From assembly GCA_946902985.2 (NCBI GenBank), contig OX336389.2:338680444-338744443 (forward strand): a stretch of 64,000 nucleotides of DNA. Direction: 5' to 3'. This document shows positions 10,778 to 22,914 of the stretch, piece after piece (within the stretch, counting starts at the first letter, position 1; every line of letters begins with the position of its first letter). This DNA is from Meconema thalassinum. Taxonomy: Eukaryota; Arthropoda; Insecta; Orthoptera; Tettigoniidae. The position numbers were made by a program, and so were the translations under genes. Below the pieces are notes generated by a model. It saw nothing but the letters and a program-made list of their open reading frames with translations. It was not told the DNA's origin and did no database searches.

Positions 10778-11474
10778 AGCAGATTGCTATTAAAAAAATA
10801 GCCTTACTTACGCAGCGCCCCATGAGTTTCACCTCGGAACAAACAGGTGAGTTGGGTAGTCCTAGCCGCCTGAGCACAAGGAGGGACACGACGCAGAATA
10901 TGTCCAAGATGCCCATTACTATTCGATAGTAACTAGTATCCTGACTGGCAGAGCTACTTACTAGTTCACTCAGCCGTTGCCCGTGGTTCACGAACTAGAC
11001 GTGACTAACCATGAACTATATTGATATTAGTATTACTTCTTTCAGCCCACCGCCTGTGCTGGAAAGTACACAGCTCAAAATAATTGGCAGAAGATGTTTT
11101 GGAATGTATGCCGAGTTCCCTAGAACAAAAATTCAGACTGGAACCAATATTAAATATGAGCTCCTATGACGGTTTGATGTAGGCAATGAATATTAATGAT
11201 TTCATTATGTAATTCTATATCAGTATACTTTTATTGTGTTAGCAACGTGTTCAATTGCATTCGCGGTGGAGGCAGTCTTATTATTTTATCAAATTATTAT
11301 TATTTTAGAACATTATGGTGATTGAAACCATTTTTTAGTGTTTCCAAATGAGATGGGTTGGTCCCTAATCCTGAAAAGAAAATTGTTTTATTTTATTTTC
11401 GGACATGTTTTAATTCGCAGGCATGTAGGTCTACTGTACAGTTTTGTCTTGACGATAGTACTCTGATGCTTGGT
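10778..11474. other. Unassigned, with a short PLE-end-like motif
   Basis: No gene is seen. Near 11350-11385 the words GAGATGGGTT and CCCTAATCCTGAAA resemble the terminal repeat of the PLE at 38930-38955, so a small relic of that family may be present. Confidence 0.4.
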
Positions 11475-12729
11475 AAGGGACACTGGGACTGAGTTTTCTA
11501 ATTCCTGTAAATATTAAGGTACAATCTTGATATTTTGTTTTCTGGTAGTGTGCGGTAGTATAAACATGTGTGCCAAATTTGATCAGTGTAGCTTCACTAG
11601 CTGCATATAAATTAATTATTTTCCAATATTTATATGCAAATTATTCAAATATTCAAAATGTCAAGCGCGTCAAACTAATGTAGATAGCACAATTTATTTT
11701 TATTTTTCTAGTACCTTATTCTTATACAAATAAAACAGTGCATCGAATTTGAGATTGTATTGTTTACTATGAAGACATAATTTTTTCCCCAATGAAGTTT
11801 ATTTTTTGTAAAATTCTTGAAATTTGAAGGTTTAATTTTTTTTTACAGGTAAACCAGAACTCCAATCCAAAAAGTAATGCACACGTTTGTGTATAAAGTA
11901 CTAAGGAACATGCATGTTAATTTACAAGAAAATTGCATTACATCTGTAACGCGTACTAGATTTTATACATTAGAAAATGTGAAACTGAGAAAACTGCATT
12001 TTTCTAAAAACATGCATATATTTTAATATTTCCACTCAATTTACCCATTCACCTTCCTTCTTCTGTTTTGCAGCCTCCTTCTTCATCTTTGTGACCTTGG
12101 TCTTGTGTGATGTGTGTGTCCGTCCATCCCCACTAATAACTTCACAAACACAATAAATTTCGAAAAAGTATTAGCCTAGCGTCCAATAACTTGTTGATAA
12201 ACAGAGGTAGACCATGCGTACACTTTTAAAGTCAACACAAATATCAAATAAAGATAAATTGTGCATCTACTGTCATTCTATAAGCGACTAGAAACTCTCA
12301 TGAAATTAGAAAATACAATATAAATGCAAAATTTCATCATGCCGACGGTTTGAGATATTTATTTGTTTATTTATTTTCAAACATTTGAAGTATTTGTAAA
12401 GCTTACGTAGTAAATAGTGTCAATATTCATCGGTAGATAGTAGCACAATGCAGAGCCAGTAGTACAGAGGGAATTTCAAATCCGTATTCAAACTACTCCG
12501 ATAAAAAATGCATAAATGCGTGTACAGGATAATGTACCAAGAGAAAGGGGCGTTTAAATGGCAGTGCGGCCGGCATTTGAACGTCTTGCCGTGCCTCAAA
12601 AAATGGCGGAATGTGGAAAATGATACCGCTAATTGATCCGTTATGGTCAGGAGGTACAATAATATGTCAAAATCGAAAATTTGAATTTTTTAATAAAATA
12701 TGCTTAAAACTCAGTCCCACTGTCCCTTT
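11475..12729. mobile_element. Non-coding element with about 23-bp inverted termini
   Basis: The left end AAGGGACACTGGGACTGAGT (from 11475) and the right end at 12706-12729 are reverse complements with one visible mismatch. The 1.25-kb interior is AT-rich with no transposase domain. I could not identify a target duplication, so the superfamily is unknown. It is probably a non-autonomous DNA transposon. Confidence 0.6.
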
Positions 12730-14035
12730 TCTACGTTTTAGTGTATGCAACTTATACATCATATAATTCATGTGTCAGGGATATTAAATCTGGCAAGCTA
12801 CAACCTGTGTTTGGTGAATTGTGAAACAGTCGTAAACGTAGATGTATTTTGAGGGCTTGGATTTATCGCATGATTCACCCGAGCAGCTCCAAGATTCGCC
12901 GCAACAGCAACTTGGCTACGTTGATATCATGTGGTATCAGACAGGATAAGTGTACTTCGGTGATCGGAGGGCACGGAATTTGAATTTAAGAGTGTAACTG
13001 ACTGTGTAATTAGAGAAGAGCGGAGTGGGGGTCCACAGACTCTAACCCAATGACACTAGTGGCCAGTCGGAGAACTATTTGCTGTAAATGTGGCGGAAGA
13101 CTAATATACTGTAGTACCGGGGGTATAAAGGCTGGTGTTATGTGTCAGCCGAGAACTTACTTTAATCTTCAGTGTTTAGTCCTTCATATCTGTCGTGACG
13201 TTGTCTTTGTTGGGGGAGCACGCAAACCGACTAGACATTCTATGAAGTCTAGTGGTAGAAATTAGCTCTCCTTTTTCGACTTTTGGCGAGTGTGGCTCTT
13301 TAGCCGAGAACTTACAGTATACCTTATTTGGAGTACGGTTCTGTAGCTTGTGACTTGACATTATTTTGTGTGCGAGTGTGGCTTCTGAGTCTTGGACATT
13401 ACTTTGAGTGCAAGAGACTGTATCTCTACTGTTCGGACTCTCGTACTGCTAGTTGGCGAGTGAAACTTTTAAACGAAGATTCCACTCAAATTATACAGGT
13501 GGATTCTCTTCAATCATCACCATCGTTTGGGCTGCGTGTGAAAACATGTACATTTGGAGGAGTAATTTTAGTTGGCCAGATATCGGTCATCTTGTGGTGT
13601 TGTAATGATTCGACGGCATTGCCCAACCCACCTTGTGCACCGACCTGTCTCATTGTAGTGGATCCACAAGCGATGAATAGCAGACGGAGACACTTTGAAG
13701 TCCACGACAACATGACGAAAAGTCCATCCTTCCTGGATCAAAGTGACAGGTTGCGACTTTTACCTTGGTAAGATATCTTATAAAATGGCTTGGGTGGATA
13801 CGACTGGCACAACTGACAACTGCAGTCTTTGACCTCACGACGACACACTGCCACACCGATATTCACTTTGTTTTGAGGGGTCATCTGACGGTTTAATGTA
13901 TGGCTACGCCTATAGATGGCACATCACTTAGCTTTAACAGTACATATAAGGTCTCAAGGTATGCTCTGAGACCATTTGTTCCCCGCTGTGCCAACATGGC
14001 GTTCCCATACCAGACGTCACAAAACATGCTCTGAT
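12730..14035. other. Unassigned intergenic sequence
   Basis: The longest ORF (13328-13771, plus, 147 codons) overlaps opposite-strand ORFs of 67 and 68 codons, shows no signal peptide or domain I recognise, and has no supporting context. I do not call it a gene. Confidence 0.4.
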
Positions 14036-14345
14036 AATTATTTTATCATTTTAAATGATCTTGTCGACTTCGTCGTTACGCTGAGGTCTGGCGTTACGTT
14101 ACGATGACGGGACGAAATGTACCGAGAATGCACTGAAGTGTGTGACGTCATAGTACGATGTAGCAGCCTAGTACCAAGAAGGCAGTGCCAGAATAGAGTT
14201 TCAAGAAGGCAGTGCGAGAACAATCAAGTAGGCAGTGAAGAAACAAAATAGAATCTTGAAACTCTGTTCTCGCACTGCCTTCTTCGTACTCGGCTGCTAG
14301 CATTTAAAATGATATAAAGTCCAGTCTTTCAGACTGACTATCAGT
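14036..14345. mobile_element. Short element of an ATTTTAAAT-ended family
   Basis: Starts 'ttatcattttaaatgatcttgtcgacttcgtcg' and ends 'agcatttaaaatgatataaagtccagtctttcagactgac'. The same two ends enclose 35888-36290, so it is a family with short inverted ends. The interior (14168-14285) holds the word CAAGAAGGCAGTGC in several copies, once in inverted orientation, making a local palindrome. The same word family recurs in 38170-38230 and 42630-42680. No coding capacity. Confidence 0.6.
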
Positions 14346-14604
14346 CTCTTTTTTTAACTGTACATTTTCTCCCTGTTGTAAAAAATGCTCCTGATGCGCG
14401 TATATAGAAACTATTTTCAAGAAGAGCACTCTCCTTAGACTTAAGGGCACCCCTTTGTTCTCCAAAGAATATTGTTGGCCTGAAACACCATTGTAGCATA
14501 CTATAGTCACCTTTAACTTAATATGAGCTTTAAAGGTGGGTCCAACTCATCGTTTTCAAGATGAAGGAGATAGCCTACAATGTGCCGAAGATTTCGTCCC
14601 GCAA

Positions 14605-15350
14605 GTTTGTATCGCTAATTTAAAAGTAAACAATGGTCTGAACGTTCTACCAATGTTAAAAATCCCTGGAGAAAGAAATCTGCCATTTGATCCTGGAGTT
14701 ATCGGAGAACCGCGGTTTGAACTTGTTCATTGTTGGTAAATATACACTCGTATGTTGTATCCTTCAGCCTTGTATCGCTTTTAATTTCGCATTTAGTGAG
14801 AATCCAGTCGATTGCTTCCAACGTTTAATTACTTAACCTTGTAGTTTTCATTTAGGAGCATGGGTATCGTGGTCTCCAGTACCGTGGACTGGAACGTGCA
14901 CAAAATTTGGCTCAGAACTTGAGTTATTGTGGTGTTTCCAGTAAAGTAGCTGTGTAACGTACTATTTTTCGACAAAGGCATCCAGTTTCTGTAAACAATG
15001 GACTAGACGTTCCATCAATATTTCAGTTCCCTGACGATAGAAATCCACTCCCTTGTCCTGGAACAATTAGGAACTTGACCATCTAGTTAGGCAGAATCAT
15101 TGCTCTCATTAACGCCTATGTAACATCACACAAGGCGCGCACTTTTTCGATGGGATGCATGGAATATGGTCTATATCTTGCACCATGCCATTTCCATGTG
15201 TTCAGGATGCTGAAAAATCGTCTAAGTGTAAAGGATTTACTAACAATGAACAAGTTCAAACAGCGGTTCTCCGATAACTCCAGGATCAGTGAGCAGATTT
15301 CTTTTTCTAGGTATTTTAAACATTGGTAGAACATTCAGACCATTGTTTAC
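14605..15350. repeat. Three related coding-like segments, one inverted
   Basis: Segment 1 (plus, about 14626-14738) translates to VNNGLNVLPMLKIPGERN... Segment 2 (plus, about 14992-15085) reads VNNGLDVPSIFQFPDDRN... and Segment 3 (minus, about 15346-15236) reads VNNGLNVLPMFKIPRKRN... Segments 1 and 3 are close at the DNA level; segment 2 is much more diverged but keeps the VNNGL, P..RN and PG.I positions. I do not recognise the family. They may be exon relics of a duplicated gene or part of an unknown element; nothing shows that they are expressed. Confidence 0.45.
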
Positions 15351-16536
15351 AGAGATTAGTGCCTACCATAATTGACTTGCCATTATCATGTGCAACTTAC
15401 TTTCTGAAAGCCCTACGTATATGGATCTAATTTCGAAGTTTATATTGAAAACATATGTTTACAATCGGATTTTGCGTTTAAATTGATTTTCTGAAATGCT
15501 CGCTGAACACTGTGAAAGAAGCCAAAAGTCAAATGTTTAACATAATGTAGTCGAAAGCGGGAAATGCAGAGTGATTGAGAATGAATGCCACAAACCCTAA
15601 CAAAACAACTCCGAGCGTCTGGTGCTGGACAGACAAGGAAGCAATGACCTTAAAAGTTGGTGGCGCAGGAGTTAGTGTGTTAATTTGTATTCGTTTATTC
15701 ATTTATTTATGCATTGCATACTGCACTAATTCCGTAATGCATGTAACAGATAGATATGAAAATCGGTATCAACTGTTGGACACATTATAACTCAGTTATA
15801 CCGCAGAGACACTAAACTACACGTACCGAAACAACTGTATGATTCATTGTATTTTAGACACCTTTCACTTTCACAGCAATTTGCTCTTACATCTAGCCTG
15901 CGATGCATGGCGTATGGCCTATGATAAAGACTAATATCTTAGTTGAATTATCGATGAACAGGCTCTCCATACATCATATTGCATATATGATCCTAGAGAA
16001 TTGTATTTGAGTGCTCTGGCAGGCCAGCCTATTGGACCGTGTTTGTCTATCAATCTCCAAATGCTACGAAGACTGTGTGTCATTCTCTTGTGGTCGGTCA
16101 CACCGTGGTTCATGTGCTCTGTAGATTTGGTCTTTGCTTCCTCGTATTTCTACCACCAATCCTTTGGGTTATGTATTGGTTATTCATTTGCAACGATCCG
16201 CAATACCTAAGCGTTTGACATATTTGTTTTGAATCACCGTGTATATTGAAATAAGCAAATCGTTCTTGAAATCGAATATATCACAAAGTTATTTTGGCTG
16301 GATAGCAAATGTGCAAAAACACGAAGAGTTAATTTTCTTTGTCGCATAATACACACTTCCAATGTCGCAAAGTTTATTACGTAATGCCATTATACCGAAG
16401 TTTGGCATTATACCCTTGCGGCGGTGGTTTTGTCTGAATTCATATACTCACGGTACACTCTTGATACGATGGCCCTTGGAAAGCTCAGTGCTCGTAAGAT
16501 TTCAGATATGAAGTGGCCCATACGTCAGGCTCCGAC
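15351..16536. other. Unassigned intergenic sequence
   Basis: No domain-bearing ORF, RNA gene or repeat end is recognised in this stretch. Confidence 0.4.
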
Positions 16537-16940
16537 AATATGGGACTATCTCGTGGTGTAGCGGCTAGCATTTTTGACCGTCGCCTCGGAGGTCCGGGTT
16601 CGATGCCCGGCTTTGTCAAGAAATTTAATTCTAGTCTGAGGGCTGAAAGGGGGTACACTCAACCTCGTGAGGCAAAACTGAGAAGAGGTGGGTTCGATTC
16701 CCATCTCACCCATCTTGGAAGTGGTTTACTGTGGTTTCCCACTGCTACTTCCGGCAAATGCCGGGATGGTTCCTAACTTAGGGCCATTGTCGCCTCCTTC
16801 CCAATCCTCATTTGAATTACAAATACACACACTAAAAATCCACCACAATTATACAGGTTATCAGACAAATTCCGTGCACACCCAAGTACACGGGGCTACA
16901 TGGCCATGATGTCGCAAAGCCCCTAAATCAATTAATCAAT
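16537..16940 (+). mobile_element. tRNA-derived SINE, family 1, near full length
   Basis: This is the best complete copy of the family here. The head has A-box-like TGGTGTAGCGGCTAGCA and B-box-like GGGTTCGATGCCCGG. The body contains a second GGGTTCGATTCCCA and 'ggcaaatgccgggatggttcc'. The tail reads 'catgatgtcgcaaagcccctaaatcaattaatcaataaca'. Length is about 400 bp. The ORFs at 16513-16909 are repeat shadows. Confidence 0.85.
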
Positions 16941-17388
16941 AACAACATCAGCGACAATGACAATCTGAGGTCTCGTCATTTACCCATCGTGTGTGTAGTC
17001 AACTGTTACTCATACTGTCCGTACGAGGTATGACGTCCCCACTGATACTAAATCACTCAAAGCACGTATTAGATGACACTCGTTGACATGGAAGCTGCTA
17101 CCAGTACGGGAATACACGCTGAAATATACGCGTCCATTACCATGTGATTTGTACCTTCTATGCTAGCTTCTGCCTTCCATGATAGCTTCCATACAACTCA
17201 AGAAATTGAACAGGTCCCATTTTTTTTCGGCAGTTTGTATGGAAGTTTGAGCAACAACCAATCTGATTGTTTTTCTGTTTTGAAAAACATCGAGCGGGTG
17301 CGATACCACTCGCATACGTTTCCAACAGACTCACGAGTTGTTGGTTTCACTTCTTATTAACGCGTATGGTTAATTATCCAATTATTAC

Positions 17389-17560
17389 AGGGGGTGTGGT
17401 GGCGCAGCGGTCAAGCTGTTGGCCTCTAACCGAGGTGGACCGGGTTCGATTCCCTGTCAATGCATGTGAGATTTTCGAAGTGAAATGCCATGTCTTGTGG
17501 TTCGGATTCCACGTAAAAAGGAGGTCCCGTGGCTCATGATCGCATGATTAACGGTAATGT
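17389..17560 (+). mobile_element. tRNA-derived SINE, short family
   Basis: A-box-like GGTGGCGCAGCGGTCAAGC and B box GGGTTCGATTCCC are about 35 bp apart, as in a tRNA. The body 'gcatgtgagattttcgaagtg' is short and unlike families 1 and 2. The 3' end is uncertain. Confidence 0.65.
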
Positions 17561-17840
17561 AAAACTAAAAGCTTCCTTCCAAATATTACAGTTAGATTTC
17601 AAATATTGATTGGAATGCATTCATTCAGTACCTGGCATGTTTTCAAATTTACTTAAAGCATGCTTCACTACCGCTTTGCGTTAATAATGCGGATGAACTG
17701 CAAATATTACTCTCAAACGGCAACCGTCCTCCGTGTTTTTTGGCGCACGATATGCTAGCGTGTGATAAACTTCGTTCATGAAAGCAGGTGTACTGACGAG
17801 GATGAACATATTCATACAGGATTTTGTACTGTATACTGTA

Positions 17841-18454
17841 CAGGGTCTTTTATATAAAGTAAGAGCGCCAAGCGGCGGTTTTGTTATCCGCTGCTGCGGT
17901 GGCCTTGGTCGAGCTTGTGGTGCGCCGTGGCCCCCTGCTTTAAGCGTGTGTACAATCTTATATGAAATATTACCTAATAAAAGATGCTGGAAGTGTCGTC
18001 CTTTCTGGGTTATACAGGCATTGTATCTGGTAACCACATTCTGCCTGACGCGAGTGAGTTCTGCCACTGTAATGTTTTTTATTTTTTATTGAGCACTGAG
18101 CCAGTAGTGGCAAAATTATTTTCAATTACGTGAATCTGTGCTAGTGAAGGTGGCACTTCATCAGGAAATTGCTGAACAAATGCATCACGTACCCGCCGAG
18201 CCGACTCGTACTTAAAATAAGTTTTACATAAGAAATACGATGTTGCAATCATAACTGTCTCACCATGTTAGCAGCTGGGGTTAAGACTGGCGACTGAGCA
18301 CCTGCACGCTTATTGCAAGGTCAAGTATGCATTATGTGCGCGCTTTCAATGCTACAGCAGGGAGCCGTGGCGCGCCACAAGCTCGCCCAAGGCCACTGCA
18401 GTAGCGGATAACAAAACCGCCGCTCACCGCTCTTACTTTATATGAAAGACCCTG
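17841..18454. mobile_element. 614-bp non-autonomous element with about 98-bp inverted repeats
   Basis: Both ends begin CAGGGTCTTT(T/C)ATATAAAGT and stay complementary, with scattered mismatches, for about 98 bp through GCGGCGGTTTTGTTATCCGC. TA flanks both sides (17839-17840 and 18455-18456). No transposase is encoded; the long ORFs on both strands (17681-18067, 17778-18092) come from the GC-rich arms. The TA duplication suggests mobilisation by a Tc1/mariner-type enzyme, which is inference. Confidence 0.8.
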
Positions 18455-18489
18455 TATATGTTATGGCATACACTGTGCATGCAAAATTT

Positions 18490-19350
18490 GGCAGAAATCC
18501 TGTGAAAGTAACGGAAGTTACATTCAGTTAAACATAAGACCCATAAGCGTACGTAGAATTATTGTACTAACACTGATATACTGTATACAGTGCGCGTGTT
18601 GCTGAAAATCTATCTGCTAATAGAGTTTCATACTGTTTATATGAACAGATTCTATGATATTTGAGTCCAGTGTTCAAATGTTCTCAGAATGTTACTAGGC
18701 AGTTGGTAGTCACGTGGTCTCTGTAAATAGGCATGCTTATGGCTGTTAAGGCACACATTGCACGTGGAAAAATTATGTATATGAAATCAATTTGTAGTTA
18801 TGGACGTTACATGTTGGTAAGTATTGAACCTATCAGCATGCGTAGGATTATTTTGACAACACTGTCATGTACAGGTTGTTAAAATTAATCTGAAACATTA
18901 CATGAGGCACAAATGTGCCAATTTTGGAAGAAATCTATTTCCTTTAGTGTGGATGATAAATGCAGTTAAACATTGAACCAATCAGGACGCGTGGAATCAT
19001 GTTGGCAGCACTATGATGTATGAGGTCCTGAAAATTATTCTGAAATGTGGTCTATATGTGTGCCAATTTTGGAACAATTCCCATGAATACCTTCTGAGAT
19101 ATCCAACTTAGAGTTCAGATTTCAGTCAGTAGTTGGTAGCACTGACGTTATTTTCAAATATGGCCTTGAGATGTTCTGGTAGAGGTCTTCACTCACACAA
19201 ATTTGGTTTCGATAGCTGCAGTCGTTTAGGATTTCATAGGGTGGGACACTAACACAGAGAGAACGACGGGCAGACACACACACACACTTGATCTCATAAG
19301 TCTGAAATTTCATAGTGTTTTCAAAATATGAAAGGTAGACTAAAATTGAA
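18490..19350 (+). repeat. Divergent repeated blocks ending in a CA run and hairpin
   Basis: Related blocks (cataagcgtacgtagaatta / tatcagcatgcgtaggatta / aatcaggacgcgtggaatca) lie at about 18541, 18831 and 18979. The stretch closes with a CA run (19273-19287), then CTCATAAG and a hairpin with AGTCT (19299-19303) pairing with AGACT (19337-19341). This is the same closing order as at 2521-2600, although the bodies are not obviously alike. No coding capacity. Confidence 0.5.
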
Positions 19351-19574
19351 AGGCGACGATACCGTAACTGTCTGTTCCTGTCACAAGTATGAAGACATGC
19401 GAACAGCAGATATCATATGGAAAGAAGTGCTGTAGGATTGTTAAAATGAAATGAATGCTGCAGAGCAGCACGGGTCTTCTAGTACAATAAAGCAATAAAG
19501 AGTAATTTATGTCACGAGAACTACAGAACCGAGTTAGCCTGCATGATACACCATTAGGCTAACTTCCAGCCCGA

Positions 19575-19818
19575 CTGGCTGCGTGGCTCAGCGTTCTCGC
19601 CTGCTAAACCCAAGATAGCGGGATCGAATCTCGGTGCAGTCAGTTGGCATTAGAGGGTGCGCAAATTCGAGGGAGCCATGTCCGTAGATTTACTGGTACG
19701 TTAAAGATCTTCTTCGGGGCAAAATTCCGGTACCCCGGCGCGGCGTCTCTTAAAGCCACAGTAGTTAAAAGGGACGTAGAACCAATAACATTTTTATTAT
19801 TATCATTATATTAACATT
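19575..19818 (+). mobile_element. tRNA-derived SINE, family 2
   Basis: The head has A-box-like GCGTGGCTCAGCGTTCTCGCC and B-box-like GGATCGAATCTCGG. The body contains 'gttaaagatcttcttcggggc' and 'ccccggcg', and the 3' end reads 'agttaaaagggacgtagaaccaataacatt'. The direct repeat CAGCCCGA flanks it at 19567-19574 and 19819-19826. Other copies: 20712-20931 (minus) and 30940-31130. Confidence 0.85.
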
Positions 19819-20203
19819 CAGCCCGATATTTCTAGCGATAAGTTCCTTAAAAGAAATTTCAGAATCACTTAACGGATTATATCAGTCTATTTTACGAATT
19901 TATATGGTATGGTCGTAATTTCAGGCAATATCAGCCGTGGCATAGCATTGTGTGGTTCATCGTAGAGAGAATCACTGTAATTCGTCAGTAATTATGGAAG
20001 TTACGACAGATTTAATACAGTATTCATTATATCTAAGATTGTCTCTGCTGCTATGCGCAGAGACCTCTTGGATACAAGATGCCAGTTTAAAATTTTAAGT
20101 AATTAACTTAATAAACAGATACGTTAGAGCCATTTATTCAGTGTTGCCTTGTTAGATTCTATATAAAGAATTATTTTTCCATAGAGAAGTGTACTAATTT
20201 GTA

Positions 20204-20530
20204 TGCTGTTGTTGATTCATTTAGGGGCTTTGCGACATCGTGGGCATTTAGCTCCGTGTACCTGTTATGGAGATGGGAAGGAGGTGGCCTTCAGTTAGGA
20301 ACCATCCCGGCATTCGCCTAGAGTAGAAGTGGGAAACCACGGCAAACCATTTCCAGGACGGCTGAGGTGGGAATCGTACCCACCTCTTCTCAGTTTTGCC
20401 TCACGAGGATGAGTGTACCACGTTCCAGCCCTCAGACCAGAATTACATTTCTTGGCAGAGCGGCGATTCAAACCCGGACCTCCGCGGTGAGAGCCAAGAG
20501 TGCTAGCCACTACGCAACGAGGCGAACTGT
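20204..20530 (-). mobile_element. tRNA-derived SINE, family 1, minus strand
   Basis: Read on the minus strand it has a GTTGCGTAGTGGCTAGCAC A-box region, a B-box-like GGTTTGAATCGCC, the body 'gggctggaacgtgg', and the tail 'gcaaagcccctaaatgaatcaacaac'. Imperfect direct repeats flank it: ACTAATTTGTA (20193-20203) and ACTATTTGTA (20531-20540). An 'aggaaccatcccggcattcgcc' block is diagnostic of the family. Confidence 0.85.
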
Positions 20531-20711
20531 ACTATTTGTAGGTCCCGTATATCTTCTATTTCAGGTATTTGAGTAGAGTGTATTAACATTATCCGCCCAA
20601 GATACGTAATTGGTCTTCCTTATATTGTGTTGACCAACTGAAGAACAATTTCACACAGTATTTTATAAAAACCATTACAAATCGTGACCTGGAATGTATT
20701 ATTTAGGACAA

Positions 20712-20931
20712 ATGTTATTGGTTTTACGTCCCTTTTAACTACACTGGCTTTTAGAGACGCCGGGGTGCCGGAATTTTGCCCCGAAGGGGATCTTTAACGT
20801 CCTATTAAATCTACGGACACGGCTCCCTCGCATTTGCGCACCCTCAAATGCCAGCTGACTGCGCCAGGATACGAACCTGCAACCTTGGGCTCAGCAAGCG
20901 AGAACGTTACCCCTGAGCCACGCAGCCAGCC
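20712..20931 (-). mobile_element. tRNA-derived SINE, family 2, minus strand
   Basis: It is the reverse complement of the family-2 copy at 19575, with the same 'gatccccttcggggc' block. Exact 15-bp direct repeats TATTATTTAGGACAA flank it at 20697-20711 and 20932-20946, so the insertion is intact and its borders are fixed. Confidence 0.93.
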
Positions 20932-21109
20932 TATTATTTAGGACAATTTTTAATACAGAATGCAGCGTGTAATGAGGACGGGAGATATTGTATAGAGATG
21001 TACAGAAAATAATTATGTCGCAACTGAAATGACTAATGCAGAAATGAGTGAAATAGTGTATTTGAGAGACATTTTATGTGATCATCTACATAAATTAATC
21101 TAATCACAT

Positions 21110-21640
21110 ACTATATGGAATACTTGAGAAAGAAGAGCGTATGAAGAACTAACTTTACAACCCAGTAAAATAATATGAACATGATTATCTAGTCCTGCTA
21201 GTTATGCAATGCAGAAAAATGAGACAACTACTGTAGTTTCAGTTTATCAATGGGCAGTGTACGAAAGAAACAGGTGCGCATTGATCCTCGTATTTCAAGT
21301 GATGCAAGAAAACAGTGGAAGTAGGTAGTTTGGGGGAAGGAATGAGTGTGCAAAAGAGAGAGAAGAGCGTGGCACTTGTGCTGAACGGCCAAGGCCCTCT
21401 ACCTTCTTCGCCGTTGCTCACTCCTGTCGATGTGCTGCTCAAATTATTACACGAGGTGTTAAATATACAATTGAGAGATGTGATTTTGGTGTAGCTGATT
21501 TAAATATCCCTCGTGAAGTCGTATCACTTCTCAATCATATCGGACATTTTATAACTAGCAGGACTAGATAATTCTGCTCAAATTATTGTACTGGGTTGTG
21601 AAGTTAGTTCTTCATACGTTCTTCTTCATCAAGTATTTCA
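21110..21640. repeat. Fold-back repeat, about 90-bp arms
   Basis: The left arm (about 21121-21206, containing 'cgtatgaagaactaacttta' and 'ttatctagtcctgctagtta') is the reverse complement of the right arm (about 21553-21638). The roughly 340-bp loop has no domain-bearing ORF. It may be a non-autonomous fold-back element; no flanking duplication was found. Confidence 0.65.
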
Positions 21641-22109
21641 CACAGGGTTCTCTAGTCAGACTCAAAACACAAGGGTTCTGCAATCAATTGTAAGTGGTTA
21701 CTTCTGTTATGATGCTGAACATGGTAAACAAAGTTAAAATCCCTTTGTACATGAAATATGTACATAAGTACCGAAATAGGTACGGTATTGTAACTTTACG
21801 GTTAGTATCGAGTAATTCGTGAAGAACTCATCCAATTTGAGAAAACTAGTAGGCCTACAGCCCATGCTATAAATCCTAGGGATGTCATTGTTACCAAACA
21901 CAATCAATAGTAAAGTAAAGGTTGCCCTTCAATAACTCGTGATGGGCTAAGCCAATTTACACCAAACTTAATTGAAGAACTCGTCATCGACACAAAAACA
22001 TTTTATGTCTTCCAGCGTCACGTCATGACACGCATTACCGAGTTACTATTTAACAGCTGTATTTTCTGTATGAAGACACACACAATGGTGTAGCTACGCG
22101 CGTTAACGC

Positions 22110-22330
22110 GCAAGACACGGCCTGGCGATAGCCATACTCGGGAGCGAGTGGGTTCGAAGCCCACCATCGGCCTTCCTAGGTTTTCCAGTTTCAACCGGGT
22201 ACATTCGAATTCATCATCAGTAACTCCTTTCGCCAGGTTGGCACATTGAAACTCGTCTCACCTCGTAGAAACGCGAATAACAAGGGCTAGACATACTGCT
22301 AGTAGCAGCAGTAGCTGCTTCCTTCTAAGG
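22110..22330 (+). mobile_element. tRNA-like SINE with CTCGTAGAAA tail motif
   Basis: The head has a degenerate A box and the B box GGGTTCGAAGCCCACC; the body reads 'ccaggttggcacattgaaactcgtctcacctcgtagaaacgcgaataacaagggc'. The tail block is shared with 29390-29610, where it occurs twice in tandem. Family 3. Confidence 0.6.
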
Positions 22331-22914
22331 TAGGGTTGCCATATCTAGCTGGGACCTCATCGGAACACGCTGAGATGGGGGTGCAGAAATGAAGTAAAAC
22401 ATTTATTTCATATAATTAATTTTTATTTAGAACACAATTACATGGAACTCGTTGCGACAGAACACAATTACATGGAACTTGTTGCGGATGAAGTAGTTGG
22501 TACACCATATTTTTCGGAAGATTTCTCCGTTCTCAGCAAGTCTCTTTCCCTTTTACGTATTTATAAAACTACAGGCAAGTCAGCTTGTAGTAAGATTGAC
22601 TCCACCGTCCCTGGCAGCAGTCGATTTCTTTCATCAGTCCACTGGACCGACATTGACGAAAATACTCTTTCCACAGTGGCGTTGTGTGCGGGGATAGAAA
22701 ACAAATACTCGCATAACTTTAGCAGTTGGCATTTGCGATCAGGATTTTCGGTTTCCTTAAAGGTGGGTATACACTTGCGCGCCGCGCACTGCGCGCGGTG
22801 CATGCGCGGCGCGTGTGTTGCTCGACCAGAATTATTATTTAAACGAACCTCTCGCGATCCATAGGAAACCCACGAACATGCACTAGTCAATTTGGAGTGT
22901 GGAAAATATAATCA

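Noticed and set aside
13328..13771. 147-codon plus-strand ORF as a host gene
   Set aside because: It overlaps opposite ORFs of 67 and 68 codons, has no recognised domain, signal or membrane segment, and codon use looks random.
17681..18092. Long ORFs on both strands (128 and 104 codons)
   Set aside because: They are mirror reading frames of GC-rich inverted repeats in a non-autonomous element.
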